Positions 8,234-17,601 of a stretch of 64,000 bases of DNA are shown here, piece by piece. Position 1 is the stretch's first letter. Every line of letters starts with the position of its first letter. The DNA is from Pandoraea sp. (GTDB taxonomy: Bacteria > Pseudomonadota > Gammaproteobacteria > Burkholderiales > Burkholderiaceae): NCBI RefSeq assembly GCF_004297875.1, contig NZ_SCSK01000053.1:1-64000 (forward strand). The letters are read 5' to 3'. The translations under genes were made by a program, and so were the position numbers. The notes beneath the pieces were generated by a model. The model did not search any database, was not told where the DNA came from, and saw only the letters and a list, made by a program, of their open reading frames with translations.

Positions 8234-8874
8234 GCGTGCTCCTTCGTGGTAGAGAGGTGTGGCTGATGAATCGGGGAGGGCGTGTCAGGCTCGCCCCAGC
8301 GCAATGCAGTACCGGCATCCAGCCCGAACAGGTCGAGCGCGCGGCCCAGCGTGTGGTCGACCATCTGGGCCAGGCTCGCGGGGCGCGCATAGAAGGCCGG
8401 CACCGGCGGCGCGACGATACCGCCCATTTCGGTGACGGCCAGCATATTGCGCAAGTGCGCCAGCGTGAGCGGCGTCTCGCGGGCGAGCAGCACGAGCGGG
8501 CGCCGTTCTTTGAGGGTGACGTCGGCCGCGCGGGTCAATAGGCCCGATGACGTGCCAGTCGCGATTTCGGCCAGGGTTTTCATCGAGCAAGGCGCGACGA
8601 TCATGCCCAGCGTGCGGAACGATCCGCTGGCGACGCTGGCGGCGACATCGTCGGCTCGGTGGTAGAAGTCGGCGCGGGCGACAATCTCGGCGAGCTTGTA
8701 ATCGGTCTCGTGAGCCATCGTGAGCTGCGCTGCGCGCGTGACCACCAGATGCGTCTCGATGTCGAGCGCGCGCAGCAATTCGAGCAGCCGCGCGCCGTAG
8801 ATGAAACCGGACGCGCCGCTGATCCCGACCACCAGACGCGTGCGCGGTGCGGCCGTCGTCACCCGGGCGTTCAT
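8230..8874 (-). CDS. UbiX-family flavin prenyltransferase
   Basis: Makes prenylated FMN, the cofactor of UbiD-type decarboxylases, from FMN and dimethylallyl phosphate. The 214-residue length is normal. Motifs are the FMN loop [11 protein letters not shown] and [13 protein letters not shown]. It overlaps ubiD and the COG0523 gene by 4 bp on either side. Placement directly after ubiD indicates a dedicated cofactor supplier for that catabolic decarboxylase, as in other UbiD/UbiX pairs. The housekeeping ubiX is likely elsewhere. Confidence 0.9.
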   Translation of the reverse strand: MNARVTTAAPRTRLVVGISGASGFIYGARLLELLRALDIETHLVVTRAAQLTMAHETDYKLAEIVARADFYHRADDVAASVASGSFRTLGMIVAPCSMKTLAEIATGTSSGLLTRAADVTLKERRPLVLLARETPLTLAHLRNMLAVTEMGGIVAPPVPAFYARPASLAQMVDHTLGRALDLFGLDAGTALRWGEPDTPSPIHQPHLSTTKEHA

Positions 8875-10274
8875 GAGCGCGCTCCCGCCGGACGCTGCAG
8901 CAGGATGCGCGCGCGCTCGAGCGCGGCCGGCTCGACCACCGCGCGCTTGCCTTCGAAATGCGCGCCGCGTGTGGCGTCGATGCCCAGGCGCGAAGTGGTA
9001 CCGTCGACCGACGAGGAAGGGTCGAGCGGGCTACCGGGTAGGCCGTCGACGACGAACAGATCCTGGTGCGGCTGAAAGTGCGTGGCCATCGCCCAGAGGA
9101 CTTGTGCGTCGTCGGTGATGTCGATGTCCTGGTCGACCGCGATCACTGTCTTCAGGTAAGGGTCCCAGCCGAGCAAGGCCAGCATGATCTGGCGTGCTTC
9201 GCCGTCGCGCGTTTGTTCAAGGGCGACATAGCAGTGGAAATGGGTACCTGAATTCGGGTAGTGCAGCGCGGTGACCGACGGGAAGCGCGCCTTGAGCTTC
9301 TCGCTCATTTCGGCCTCGCGAGGCAGGCGCGCCAGCGTCAGGTGTTCGGCATACGGCCCGCCGACCACATCGACCAGCCAGGCGTCGCGCCGCCGCATCA
9401 GCGTATCGACGCGCAGCACATTGTTGGTCGAGCGGTCGGACGAGTAGCCCGTGAATTCGCCGAACGGGCCTTCTTCGGCGTAGGCGGTCGGATCGATCGC
9501 ACCCTCCAGCACGAACTCGGCACAGGCGGGCACGCCAATGCCGTAACGCGGCGTGCGCACCAACTCAAGCGGCGCGCCGAGCAAGCCGCCGGCGATCGTC
9601 CGCTCATCGGTGCCGAACGGCACGCGTGCCGAGGCAGCGAGCATGAACAGTGGATGCGCCCCGATGACCATCGCCACGCGCAATTCGTCGCCGCGCGCAC
9701 GCGCTGCCTGCAACATGCGCCACAAATGGCCCCGCGAGTGCAGGCTGGTGGCCAGCGCGTTGCGTGCATGTCGCATCGAACGGTGATAACTGAGATTGGC
9801 CACGCCCGTGACGGGATCCTCGGCGACGATCACGGCGTTGGTCACATAAGGGGCGCGATCGCTCAGAAAATGCTTGATCATCGGCAATTGCGCCAAATCG
9901 ACCGCGTCGCCTTCGAACACTTCGTCCAGGATCGGGCCGTAGGGCACATAGCAAGGCGGGATCGGCGCGTTTGCGCGTTGCTGATATGCCGCATGCAACT
10001 GACTTGTCTCGACGCCGAACAGGCGAGCGATGCGCTCGCGCGAGGCGAACACGTTGGTCGCCAGCGGCGCGCCCAGGCCGTCGACATGCTCGCACACGAC
10101 CATGGGATGCCGGTTTTGAGCGGCCAGCTCGACCACCACGGCGGTCACGTCCTGATCCGAAGACAGCGTCTGGCCAACGGTCAGGACGTCGTCGGGAAAG
10201 CAATCGCGGTACGCGTTCACGAATGCGTGAAAGTCCTGCACATTCCGCATATCGACAAAAGACCCCAAGGTCAT
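8871..10274 (-). CDS. UbiD-family prenyl-FMN-dependent decarboxylase
   Basis: Reversible non-oxidative (de)carboxylation of an unsaturated or (hetero)aromatic acid using prFMN. The protein is about 467 residues and contains the conserved EEGPFGEFTGY motif carrying family catalytic glutamates. The ORF track start (10289) is a TTG; ATG 10274 with AGAGG six bases upstream is better. It follows two amidohydrolase-2 genes and precedes its own ubiX with ATGA overlap. The divergent LysR regulator and the operon context argue for catabolism, not ubiquinone synthesis. The substrate is unknown. Confidence 0.88.
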   Translation of the reverse strand: MTLGSFVDMRNVQDFHAFVNAYRDCFPDDVLTVGQTLSSDQDVTAVVVELAAQNRHPMVVCEHVDGLGAPLATNVFASRERIARLFGVETSQLHAAYQQRANAPIPPCYVPYGPILDEVFEGDAVDLAQLPMIKHFLSDRAPYVTNAVIVAEDPVTGVANLSYHRSMRHARNALATSLHSRGHLWRMLQAARARGDELRVAMVIGAHPLFMLAASARVPFGTDERTIAGGLLGAPLELVRTPRYGIGVPACAEFVLEGAIDPTAYAEEGPFGEFTGYSSDRSTNNVLRVDTLMRRRDAWLVDVVGGPYAEHLTLARLPREAEMSEKLKARFPSVTALHYPNSGTHFHCYVALEQTRDGEARQIMLALLGWDPYLKTVIAVDQDIDITDDAQVLWAMATHFQPHQDLFVVDGLPGSPLDPSSSVDGTTSRLGIDATRGAHFEGKRAVVEPAALERARILLQRPAGARS

Positions 10275-10332
10275 CGTATACCTCTGCAAAAAGCGGGCGC
10301 GGATTCCGGGAAAAACGCGCCCGCAGTAAACA

Positions 10333-11241
10333 TCACTTCACATACGTGCTGGTCAGGCGCTTTTGCGCTTCTTCCAGGTCTTTCGGCGGCTTGGTCGGCT
10401 CGATGCCCACCAGGCGGGCAATGTTGTTGCCCATGTAGTCCTCGAGCCCGTCCTCGTCGAGTCCCATGCCTTGCGGTTCCGGCGAGCACAGGACTTCCAG
10501 CTCGCGCAGCCACATGCCGGGCTCGTTGGGCGGAGAATCCGTGCCGAACACAATCTTGTTGCGCGGCAATTGCTTGGCGAACTCGACGATGCGCGACTGG
10601 AAGCACCAGCCCGACTCGCAGTACACATTGGGGGTGTCCATGGCCATCCAGAACGCCTCGAACGAGTAATTGCCGCCGGTTTGGATACCGAAGTGTCCGA
10701 TGATGAAATTGACCATCGGAAACTCACGGATGATCGGGTAGAACTGCGTCGGAATGGTGTAAGGGCCATCACCCGTGTGAATCAGCACCACCACCCCGAG
10801 CTCGGCGCATTTCTTCATCGCCGGGCGCAGCCAGTCGAGTGCGCGATCGGGCCGGTAGCCGTGCATGTTGGCGTGCAGCTTGAGCATCTTGAAGCCGTAT
10901 TCCTTGACATGGAACTCCAGCTCCGCGGCGCCGTTTTCCGGGCCCCAGCGCGGGTTGTAGGTGAAGTTGCCGATGAATCGATCGGGGTACTTCTGCGTCA
11001 ATTCAGCGATGTACTTCATATAGTCGCGAATGCCTTCGCGGCCGCGCCGGTTGCCGTCGCGATAGCCGGTGTTGCCGGGCGGCGGCTGGATGAATCCCAT
11101 GTCGATGCGGCGCGGCTTGCCATTGATGATGTAGGGCCCGTCCATCAACTTCAGCAGGCGCTCGCCGGTGAACGGCTCGCCGGTGTGGCGCCACGCTTCG
11201 TCGACGAGATTGGTCGGGTGCAGATGGGTATCGATGATCAT
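10333..11241 (-). CDS. Amidohydrolase-2 family protein (metal ligands intact)
   Basis: A 302-residue TIM-barrel protein of the ACMSD/resorcylate-decarboxylase superfamily, whose members do metal-dependent decarboxylation or hydrolysis of aromatic acids and lactones. Candidate metal ligands and catalytic residues are all visible: H6 and H8 in DTHLHP, His in LIHTGDGP, His in IIGHFG and Asp in FGTDSPP. It lies 15 bp after a close paralogue (11257-12201) that lacks the first two ligands, and about 60 bp before ubiD. The tandem arrangement suggests a two-subunit enzyme, with this copy as the catalytic partner (inference). Confidence 0.82.
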   Translation of the reverse strand: MIIDTHLHPTNLVDEAWRHTGEPFTGERLLKLMDGPYIINGKPRRIDMGFIQPPPGNTGYRDGNRRGREGIRDYMKYIAELTQKYPDRFIGNFTYNPRWGPENGAAELEFHVKEYGFKMLKLHANMHGYRPDRALDWLRPAMKKCAELGVVVLIHTGDGPYTIPTQFYPIIREFPMVNFIIGHFGIQTGGNYSFEAFWMAMDTPNVYCESGWCFQSRIVEFAKQLPRNKIVFGTDSPPNEPGMWLRELEVLCSPEPQGMGLDEDGLEDYMGNNIARLVGIEPTKPPKDLEEAQKRLTSTYVK

Positions 11242-11256
11242 TGAAAGGACTCCCGC

Positions 11257-12201
11257 TCAGGCAACCAGCGTCGCCAGATAATGTTTGTTTTCGATGCCGT
11301 AGGCGGCCAGTTGGGCTTCGGCTTGCTCGACGCTGCGCGGCGGCTCGGTCGGGGCAAGGCCGATCATGCGGGCGAGGTTGTTGCCGAGGTAGTCCTCGAG
11401 CGTGTCTTCGTCGAGATTGAGCCCTTGCGGCGGCTCGGTGCACAGCACTTCGAGCAGGCGCAGCCACATGCCGGGTTCATTGGGGGGCGTATCCGAGCCG
11501 TAGAGGATCTTGTGCTTGGGCAGCACCTTCGAGAATTCGACGATGCGCGATTGCAGGCACCAGCTCGATTCGCAGTACACGTTGGGCAGTTCCATCGCCC
11601 ACTGGAACGGCTCGAAGCAATACACGCCACCGGTCTGCACGCCGAAGTGCGCCATGATGAAATTCACGTTCGGGAATTCCTTGATCATCGGCACCCATTC
11701 GGTGGGTATGCTGTAGGGACCGTCGCCGGTATGCAGCTTCACCGGGACGCCGAGCTCGGCGCATTTTTCGAACGCCGGGCGCACCCAGTCGATCGCGCGG
11801 TCGGGACGGTAGGCGTGCATGTTGGCTTGCATCTGGACCATCTTGAAGCCGTGTTCCTTGACATACCGCTCGATGGCCTCGACGCCGTTTTGCACGCCGC
11901 AGCGCGGGTTGTAGACGAAGCAGCCGAGGAACCGGTCGGGGTATTGCTGGACCAGTTTCAGGGTATACGCCATGTAGGCGTCGATCGCCTCGCGCCCGCT
12001 CTGCACGCCGTCGGTCCAGGTGTAGATGGTGTTGCCCTGCGGGGGCTGGATGAATGCGCGGTCGATGCGGCGCGGCTTGCCGTTGATCCGGTAAGGGCCG
12101 TCCATCATTTGCAGCAGGCGTTCGCCGGAAAACGGCTCGCCATCGTGCCGCCAGGCCAGATCGACCACGTCGGTCGGGTAGCAGCTGGTATCGATAATCA
12201 T
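11257..12201 (-). CDS. Amidohydrolase-2 family paralogue lacking the HxH metal motif
   Basis: A 314-residue paralogue of the next gene, collinear along its whole length. The N-terminal metal motif is changed: MIIDTSCYPTD here against MIIDTHLHPTN in the sister, so both metal-binding histidines are replaced (S6, Y8). The other superfamily residues remain: LHTGDGP, MAHFG, YGSDTPP. It is the first gene of the operon, divergent from the LysR gene, with GGAG upstream of the ATG. It may be a non-catalytic partner, or an enzyme with altered metal dependence. The reading frame is intact, so it is not a pseudogene. Confidence 0.82.
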   Translation of the reverse strand: MIIDTSCYPTDVVDLAWRHDGEPFSGERLLQMMDGPYRINGKPRRIDRAFIQPPQGNTIYTWTDGVQSGREAIDAYMAYTLKLVQQYPDRFLGCFVYNPRCGVQNGVEAIERYVKEHGFKMVQMQANMHAYRPDRAIDWVRPAFEKCAELGVPVKLHTGDGPYSIPTEWVPMIKEFPNVNFIMAHFGVQTGGVYCFEPFQWAMELPNVYCESSWCLQSRIVEFSKVLPKHKILYGSDTPPNEPGMWLRLLEVLCTEPPQGLNLDEDTLEDYLGNNLARMIGLAPTEPPRSVEQAEAQLAAYGIENKHYLATLVA

Positions 12202-12452
12202 GTACTCGATCTCCTAAGACAGGGAAGTCGGCGGAACTCTTCTGCTGTTGCAGCGAGTTCCTCTCCAACCTTCGAATCGCGGGCAGCCACGTCTTGCCAC
12301 GGCCTTTTACTAAGCGCGTTGCCGCGCTTTCCCCCGCCCTGCATCAGGTGACACATGACGTGCACTGCTGCTTGAGTCGCAGTATCACGATCGCGATGCG
12401 CTCTGTACAATATTATTTAAAGCGATGTTTGATACTTATTCGATATGGCGAT

Positions 12453-13433
12453 ATGGACATCCGTCTCTTGCGTTACTTCGCGGTGCTCGCCGATGAACTG
12501 CACTTCGGGCGTGCCGCCGCCCGGCTCAACATGTCCCAGCCGCCGCTCAGCCAGCAGATCCGTTTGCTCGAGGAAGAGATCGGCACGCCTCTGTTCGTGC
12601 GCACGCATCACCGGGTCGAGCTCACGCCGGCGGGGCAAACGCTGAAGGACCAGGTGCCGCTGATATTCGCGCAGATCGAGCGTGCGCTCGACCTGACGCG
12701 GCAGACCGGGCGCGGCCAGCTCGGCAAGCTGGAGATCGGCATGCTCAGCTCGGTGCTGGTCGGCGTGATCCCGCGTGCCATGCATGTGTTTCGCGAGCGC
12801 TATCCGGATGTATCGTGGAACCTGCGCGAGATGACGCCGGCGGCGCAACTCGCGGCCTTGCGCGAGAGGCGCATCGACGTGTGCTTCTTTCGCATGAGCC
12901 ATGACGATCCGGGCCTGTGCAACGAAGTGTTGCTCTACGAGCCCATCATGGCGGTGCTGCCCGAGACGCATCGCATGGCCAGCCAGGCCGAGCTCGCGCT
13001 GGCCGACCTGGCCGCTGATCCGTTTGTCTCGTTTGGCCTGGGGCAATCGCGCTTCGCCGATTTCCTTTACCAATGCTGCGTGCAGGCCGGTTTCGCGCCG
13101 CAGATCCGCCAGCAGGTGATCGAGGTGCAAACGTTGCTGAGCCTGGTACGGGCCGATTTCGGGGTGGCCTTGCTGCCGGCCTCGATCGCGCATATCGCGC
13201 CGGCCGGGGTGGTGTTCCGGCGCCTGAGCCCGGCCGTGCCGGAGGTGCCGTTGTATGCGATTTATCGCGCCGACGACGTGTCGCCGGCGCTCAAACTGTT
13301 TCTCGATACGATTCGCGAAGTGGTCGCGCAAGACAGTCGCGCGCCGGCCAGCGAGCCGGCCAACGCGCAACGGATCGAGGCGGTGTTTACCGCGCGCGTG
13401 CCTGCGCCGCGTGCGAGCTCACGAAAGCCTTGA
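12453..13433 (+). CDS. LysR-family regulator (BenM/CbnR-like)
   Basis: A 326-residue LTTR. The N-terminal winged helix (LHFGRAAARLNMSQPPLSQQIRLLEEEIG) is close to regulators of aromatic degradation, followed by the usual periplasmic-binding-like effector domain. The ORF track start (12294) is 53 codons too early; ATG 12453 begins MDIRLLRYF, the family's typical N-terminus. It is divergent from the amidohydrolase/ubiD operon across 251 bp, so it probably controls it. Its 3' end overlaps the convergent alpha/beta hydrolase gene by 47 bp. Confidence 0.88.
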   Translation: MDIRLLRYFAVLADELHFGRAAARLNMSQPPLSQQIRLLEEEIGTPLFVRTHHRVELTPAGQTLKDQVPLIFAQIERALDLTRQTGRGQLGKLEIGMLSSVLVGVIPRAMHVFRERYPDVSWNLREMTPAAQLAALRERRIDVCFFRMSHDDPGLCNEVLLYEPIMAVLPETHRMASQAELALADLAADPFVSFGLGQSRFADFLYQCCVQAGFAPQIRQQVIEVQTLLSLVRADFGVALLPASIAHIAPAGVVFRRLSPAVPEVPLYAIYRADDVSPALKLFLDTIREVVAQDSRAPASEPANAQRIEAVFTARVPAPRASSRKP

Positions 13434-14250
13434 TGTGTTGATTCAGCACGTCCGGCGCGTCGCGATGCGGCGAGTGACCGCAGGCGGGCAGCTTGACGAT
13501 TTGCGCGTGCTGCACGTGCTGGCCAATGCTTTCCATCTGCGCCATCGTGCCGTACTCGTCGTCGAATCCCTGCACCGCAAGCAGCGGGCAGCGTATGGCG
13601 CCCAGCGCACCCTCGATGTTCCAGTCCCGAAAGGCCGGATCGAGCCAAATGTCGTTCCAGCCCCAGAACGCGGAGTCCACATCATCGTGATAGCGCGCCA
13701 GACGCGCGCGCAAGCCCGTGCCGGTATAGGCCTGCCTGGCTTGCGTAATGCTCTGCACCGAGACGTCTTCGACGAACACGTGCGGCGCGATCACTGCCGC
13801 GCCGGCCAGCGCATCGGGAAACGCCGCGGCGTAGAGCAGGGCGATCGAGCCGCCATCGCTATGGCCGATGAGCCACATGCGCCGGCGTTGCGCCTCGTCC
13901 ACGCCCAGCGCATCGAGCAGTGCGGGCAGCACTTCGCGGGCCTGGCGATGCATGAACGTCACTGGCCACTTTTCGTTGGCCGCGCGAGGGCTCGAACGAC
14001 CATAGCCGGGGCGCGAGTAGACCAGGCCGCGCATGCCCAGCGCCGCGCATAGCGTGCGCGGCCAGTCCTTCCACATCGCCACCGACCCGAGTCCTTCATG
14101 CAGGAATACCGCCAGCGGCGCGTCGAGCGCCGCCGTGTCGAGCCACTGATATTCGATTTGCAGCGAACCTGTCGATGCAGTGGCAGGCAACGTCATCAGT
14201 TCCGTCCCGGACGGTGGGGGCACAATGGATCGCGAAGCGTTGGCGCTCAT
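13387..14250 (-). CDS. Alpha/beta hydrolase of the box cluster
   Basis: Cytosolic hydrolase of 287 residues. The nucleophile elbow is GHSDGG, the acid lies in GFDDEYGT and the catalytic His in CGHSPHRD. ATG overlaps the benzoate-CoA ligase stop (ATGA), so the two are co-translated. Similar hydrolases occur in box gene clusters, where a thioesterase or ring-cleavage product hydrolase role has been considered; the reaction is not fixed by sequence. The 3' end overlaps the LysR gene. Confidence 0.82.
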   Translation of the reverse strand: MSANASRSIVPPPSGTELMTLPATASTGSLQIEYQWLDTAALDAPLAVFLHEGLGSVAMWKDWPRTLCAALGMRGLVYSRPGYGRSSPRAANEKWPVTFMHRQAREVLPALLDALGVDEAQRRRMWLIGHSDGGSIALLYAAAFPDALAGAAVIAPHVFVEDVSVQSITQARQAYTGTGLRARLARYHDDVDSAFWGWNDIWLDPAFRDWNIEGALGAIRCPLLAVQGFDDEYGTMAQMESIGQHVQHAQIVKLPACGHSPHRDAPDVLNQHIKAFVSSHAAQARAR

Positions 14251-15848
14251 AACAACTCCCTCAATTTGAAGCGCTGTATTTTACCGGTGGCGGTCTTTGG
14301 CAGATCGTCGACGAAAACGATCTCGCGCGGATACTTGTGCGGCGCCAGGCGTGTCTTGACGAAGGCCTTCAGGTCCGCCGCCAACGTCTCGGAGCCGGTG
14401 AAGCCTCGCCTGAGCACCACGAAGGCGCGCGTTTTGACCAGCCCGTCGTGCGTGACGCCGGCCACGGCCGCTTCGAACACGCATTCGTGCTGGGTGAGCA
14501 CCATTTCGACTTCGATGGGCGACACGTACTGGCCGCTGACTTTGAGCATGTCGTCGCTGCGCCCGGCATAGACGTAGCAGCCGTTGGCGTCGCGCCGATA
14601 CTTGTCGCCACTCCTGAGCCACTCGCCGAGAAACGTTGCGCGCGATTTTTCGCGGTTGGTCCAGTACATCAGCGCGGCACTCGGCCCCTTGATGTAGAGG
14701 TCGCCGATCTCGCCGTCGGGTACCGGATGGCCGGCTTCGTCGCGCAACTCGACCTCGTAGCCCGGCACGGGCTTGCCAGTGGTCCCGTAATGAATGTCGC
14801 CCGGCCGGTTCGACAAAAAGATGTGCAGCATCTCGGTCGAGCCGATGCCATCCAGGATGTCGCAGCCAAAGTGCGCGCGGAAGTGCTCGCCAATCTCGCG
14901 TGGCAGCGCTTCGCCCGCGGAGGTGCACACGCGCAGGGCGACCTGCTCGCGCGCCGGCAGGTGCGGCGAGGCGAGCATGTTGGCGTACAGCGTGGGCACG
15001 CCGTAAAAAATCGTGGGGCGGTCTCGCGTGAGGCGCTCGAATACCGCCTCGGCGGTTGGGCGCCCGGCCATCAGCACGACGCTCGCGCCGACCGACAGCG
15101 GAAACGTCAGGCCGTTGCCCAGTCCGTAAGCAAAGAAGAGCTTGGCCGCCGAGAAGACCACGTCGTTTTCAGTGATGCCCAGCAGTGGCTTGGCATAAAG
15201 CTCGGCTGTCCAGTACAGGTTGGCATGCGTGTGTACCGTGCCCTTGGGCCTGCCCGTCGAGCCCGACGAATACAACCAGAATGCGATGTCGTCGGCGCTG
15301 GTGTCGACGGCCTGGGCTACCGGCGTGGCCGCGGCGATCAGCTCGCTGAACACCGGCACGGTGGCCGGCATCGCGATCGATGGCTCGGCCACGATCAGCC
15401 GGCAGTCGGCTTGCCCGCTTTGCGCCAGTGCCTGCTGCACGGTGTCCAGCAGCGGGCCGGAGACGATCGCCGCGCGCGCATGGCAATGGCCGAGCATATA
15501 GGCATAGTCGGCCGCGCCCAGCAGCGTGTTGACGACCACCGGCACGATGCCGGCGTATAGCGCGCCGAGAAACGCGACCGGCAATTCGACGGTGTCCTGC
15601 ATCACCAGCAGCACGCGCTCTTCGGGGTGAATGCCCAGAGCGCGCAGGGCGCCGGCGCAACGCCGCATACGTTCGGCCAGTTCGCCGTAGCTGAGCACGC
15701 TCGTATCGTCGATATAGGCCGGCTTGGCGGCACGTGCGACATTGAGCGCTTCCACGTGCGCAGCGAAATTGAATTGTGGCGGCGGCGGCTCGCACGGCGG
15801 ATGCTGCGGCTCGCCCGAGGCAATCGGGGATGGCGTCTGGACTTCCAT
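14247..15848 (-). CDS. bclA: Benzoate-CoA ligase
   Basis: Activates benzoate with ATP and CoA to benzoyl-CoA, the first step of the box pathway. The 533-residue length is typical. Adenylate-forming motifs are YSSGSTGRPKG (P-loop), the middle GIGSTEMLHIF, YRRDANGCYVYAGRSDDMLK, and PKTATGKIQRFKL with the C-terminal catalytic lysine. It lies 95 bp downstream of boxD on the same strand and overlaps the hydrolase gene. Context with boxDRCBA makes benzoate (or a close analogue) the substrate. Confidence 0.93.
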   Translation of the reverse strand: MEVQTPSPIASGEPQHPPCEPPPPQFNFAAHVEALNVARAAKPAYIDDTSVLSYGELAERMRRCAGALRALGIHPEERVLLVMQDTVELPVAFLGALYAGIVPVVVNTLLGAADYAYMLGHCHARAAIVSGPLLDTVQQALAQSGQADCRLIVAEPSIAMPATVPVFSELIAAATPVAQAVDTSADDIAFWLYSSGSTGRPKGTVHTHANLYWTAELYAKPLLGITENDVVFSAAKLFFAYGLGNGLTFPLSVGASVVLMAGRPTAEAVFERLTRDRPTIFYGVPTLYANMLASPHLPAREQVALRVCTSAGEALPREIGEHFRAHFGCDILDGIGSTEMLHIFLSNRPGDIHYGTTGKPVPGYEVELRDEAGHPVPDGEIGDLYIKGPSAALMYWTNREKSRATFLGEWLRSGDKYRRDANGCYVYAGRSDDMLKVSGQYVSPIEVEMVLTQHECVFEAAVAGVTHDGLVKTRAFVVLRRGFTGSETLAADLKAFVKTRLAPHKYPREIVFVDDLPKTATGKIQRFKLRELL

Positions 15849-15943
15849 ACTTCCTCCTGTGGAAATGCGAGGCGGCGCTATTGAATAGCGTTTTGTTGCG
15901 CCGTCCGAATCGTGCTGAATGGGTTTTGCCGGCTTAAACGGTA

Positions 15944-17527
15944 TTACGGGGCGTACGCTGCGGCGGTCTCGGCCGTGGCCGCGACGGTAGCGCTCGGACC
16001 CTGGATTGCCGTGCGCCTGTGATAGAACGCCAGGGCGCGCAACCCGCCGAGCTCCTCGCCACCGCCGGCACGGCCGGGGCCGCCGTGCAGCGACATCGGC
16101 ATCACATTGCCGTGACCCGTCTGGCTTTGGGCGACCGACGGCGAGACGGTATGCACGCGCCCGTGGGTGCCGGCCAACTCGAGCGCGATGCGCGTCAGGC
16201 GTGTTTCATCATTCGAGAACACCGACGCGACCAGCGAGCCTTGCCCGCGCCGGGCCAGCGAGACGGCATGGCGCTCGTCGCCGATCGCCGCATCGTAAGG
16301 CGCGAGTGTCGCGACCGGACCGAACACTTCAACATCGTGCAAATGCGCAGCCTGCTCCGGATGCCGCTGCACGAACAGATGCGGCGCGAGGCACGCGGCA
16401 AGTGCCGGGTCGGTGTCGACCAGCGGCACTTGGGCGCCATCGAACGCCAGTTCCGCCTCCTGGGCCAGCAGCGCGATACCCTCGCGCACGCTGTCGTACT
16501 GAGCGCGACTGACCAGCGCGCCCATGCGCACGCTGTCGTTGCGCGGATTGCCCACCGTGATTTTGGCCAGCCGGGCGCACAGCGCCTCGGCGGCCGCATC
16601 CAGATGCTGCGCGGGCACGAAAGCACGGCGGATCGCGGTGCATTTCTGACCCGACTTGACGGTCATCTCGCGCACCACTTCCTTGACGAACAAATCGAAG
16701 GCCTCGGTGCCGGGAGTCGCGTCGGCGGCCAGAATCGCACTGTTCAGACTGTCCGCCTCGACGTTCAGGCGCGCGCCGCGTTGCACGAATGCCGGATGCG
16801 CGCGCAACTGCGCCGCGGTCTGCGCCGAGCCGGTGAACGACACGACGTCGAAGGCCTCGATCCGGTCGAGCAGTCCGGCGGCGCTGCCGCAAATCACCGA
16901 GAGAGCGCCCGGCGGCAGAATGCCGGCATCGACCACGTCGGCCACCATGCGCTGCGTGAGCCAGGCCGTGGCGGTGGCTGGCTTGACGATGACCGGTACA
17001 CCGGACAGCAGCGCCGGCGCTGCTTTTTCCCACAACCCCCAGGACGGGAAGTTGAACGCATTGATGAACAGTGCGAGGCCATGCGTGGGCGTGAGGACGT
17101 GCCGCGTGTTAAACGATTGGTCTTTGCTCAGACTGACCGGCGCGCCGTCGCTCAGCACCTGCGCGTCGCCCAGCGTTGCACCAAGCTTGGCGTAGTGCGA
17201 CAGCGTGAAAATGCCGCCGTCGATGTCGACCGCGGAGTCGTTGCGGGTGGTGCCCGAGTTGGCCAGCGCAATCGCGTAGTAGTCGTCGCGCTTGCTTTGC
17301 AGCAGTTTGACCACCTCGCCCAGCAGCGCGGCACGCGCGCCATAGCTCAGTGCGCGCAGCGCGGCTGCGCCCTCGTCGCGGGCAAAGCGAAACGCCGCGT
17401 CGAGATCGAGCCCGTCGCTGGACACGCGCACCAGTGCCTCGCCGGTGACCGGATCGGTCAGCAGGGTGCCGTCGCCGCGCCCGGCGACCCAACGGCCTGC
17501 GACGTAGTTTTTCAATAACTCTGTCAT
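15944..17527 (-). CDS. boxD: 3,4-dehydroadipyl-CoA semialdehyde dehydrogenase BoxD
   Basis: NADP-dependent oxidation of the semialdehyde released by BoxC, giving 3,4-dehydroadipyl-CoA for beta-oxidation. The 527-residue length fits. The aldehyde-dehydrogenase core shows NAFNFPSWGLWEK, VKPATATAW, FTGSAQTA and the catalytic cysteine in SGQKCTAIRR. It follows the DUF4863 gene by 74 bp in the minus-strand half of the box cluster. Confidence 0.93.
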   Translation of the reverse strand: MTELLKNYVAGRWVAGRGDGTLLTDPVTGEALVRVSSDGLDLDAAFRFARDEGAAALRALSYGARAALLGEVVKLLQSKRDDYYAIALANSGTTRNDSAVDIDGGIFTLSHYAKLGATLGDAQVLSDGAPVSLSKDQSFNTRHVLTPTHGLALFINAFNFPSWGLWEKAAPALLSGVPVIVKPATATAWLTQRMVADVVDAGILPPGALSVICGSAAGLLDRIEAFDVVSFTGSAQTAAQLRAHPAFVQRGARLNVEADSLNSAILAADATPGTEAFDLFVKEVVREMTVKSGQKCTAIRRAFVPAQHLDAAAEALCARLAKITVGNPRNDSVRMGALVSRAQYDSVREGIALLAQEAELAFDGAQVPLVDTDPALAACLAPHLFVQRHPEQAAHLHDVEVFGPVATLAPYDAAIGDERHAVSLARRGQGSLVASVFSNDETRLTRIALELAGTHGRVHTVSPSVAQSQTGHGNVMPMSLHGGPGRAGGGEELGGLRALAFYHRRTAIQGPSATVAATAETAAAYAP

Positions 17528-17601
17528 GGGGATGAAATCTCTCTAAAGGGGGAAACGACGAGCTCGCCTCGTCGATTTGCACCGTGGCTGCCGGCGGCGT
17601 G

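Noticed and set aside
11257-12201. Amidohydrolase paralogue as a pseudogene
   Set aside because: The frame is complete, the start has a good site and downstream motifs are conserved, so it is more likely a functional variant.
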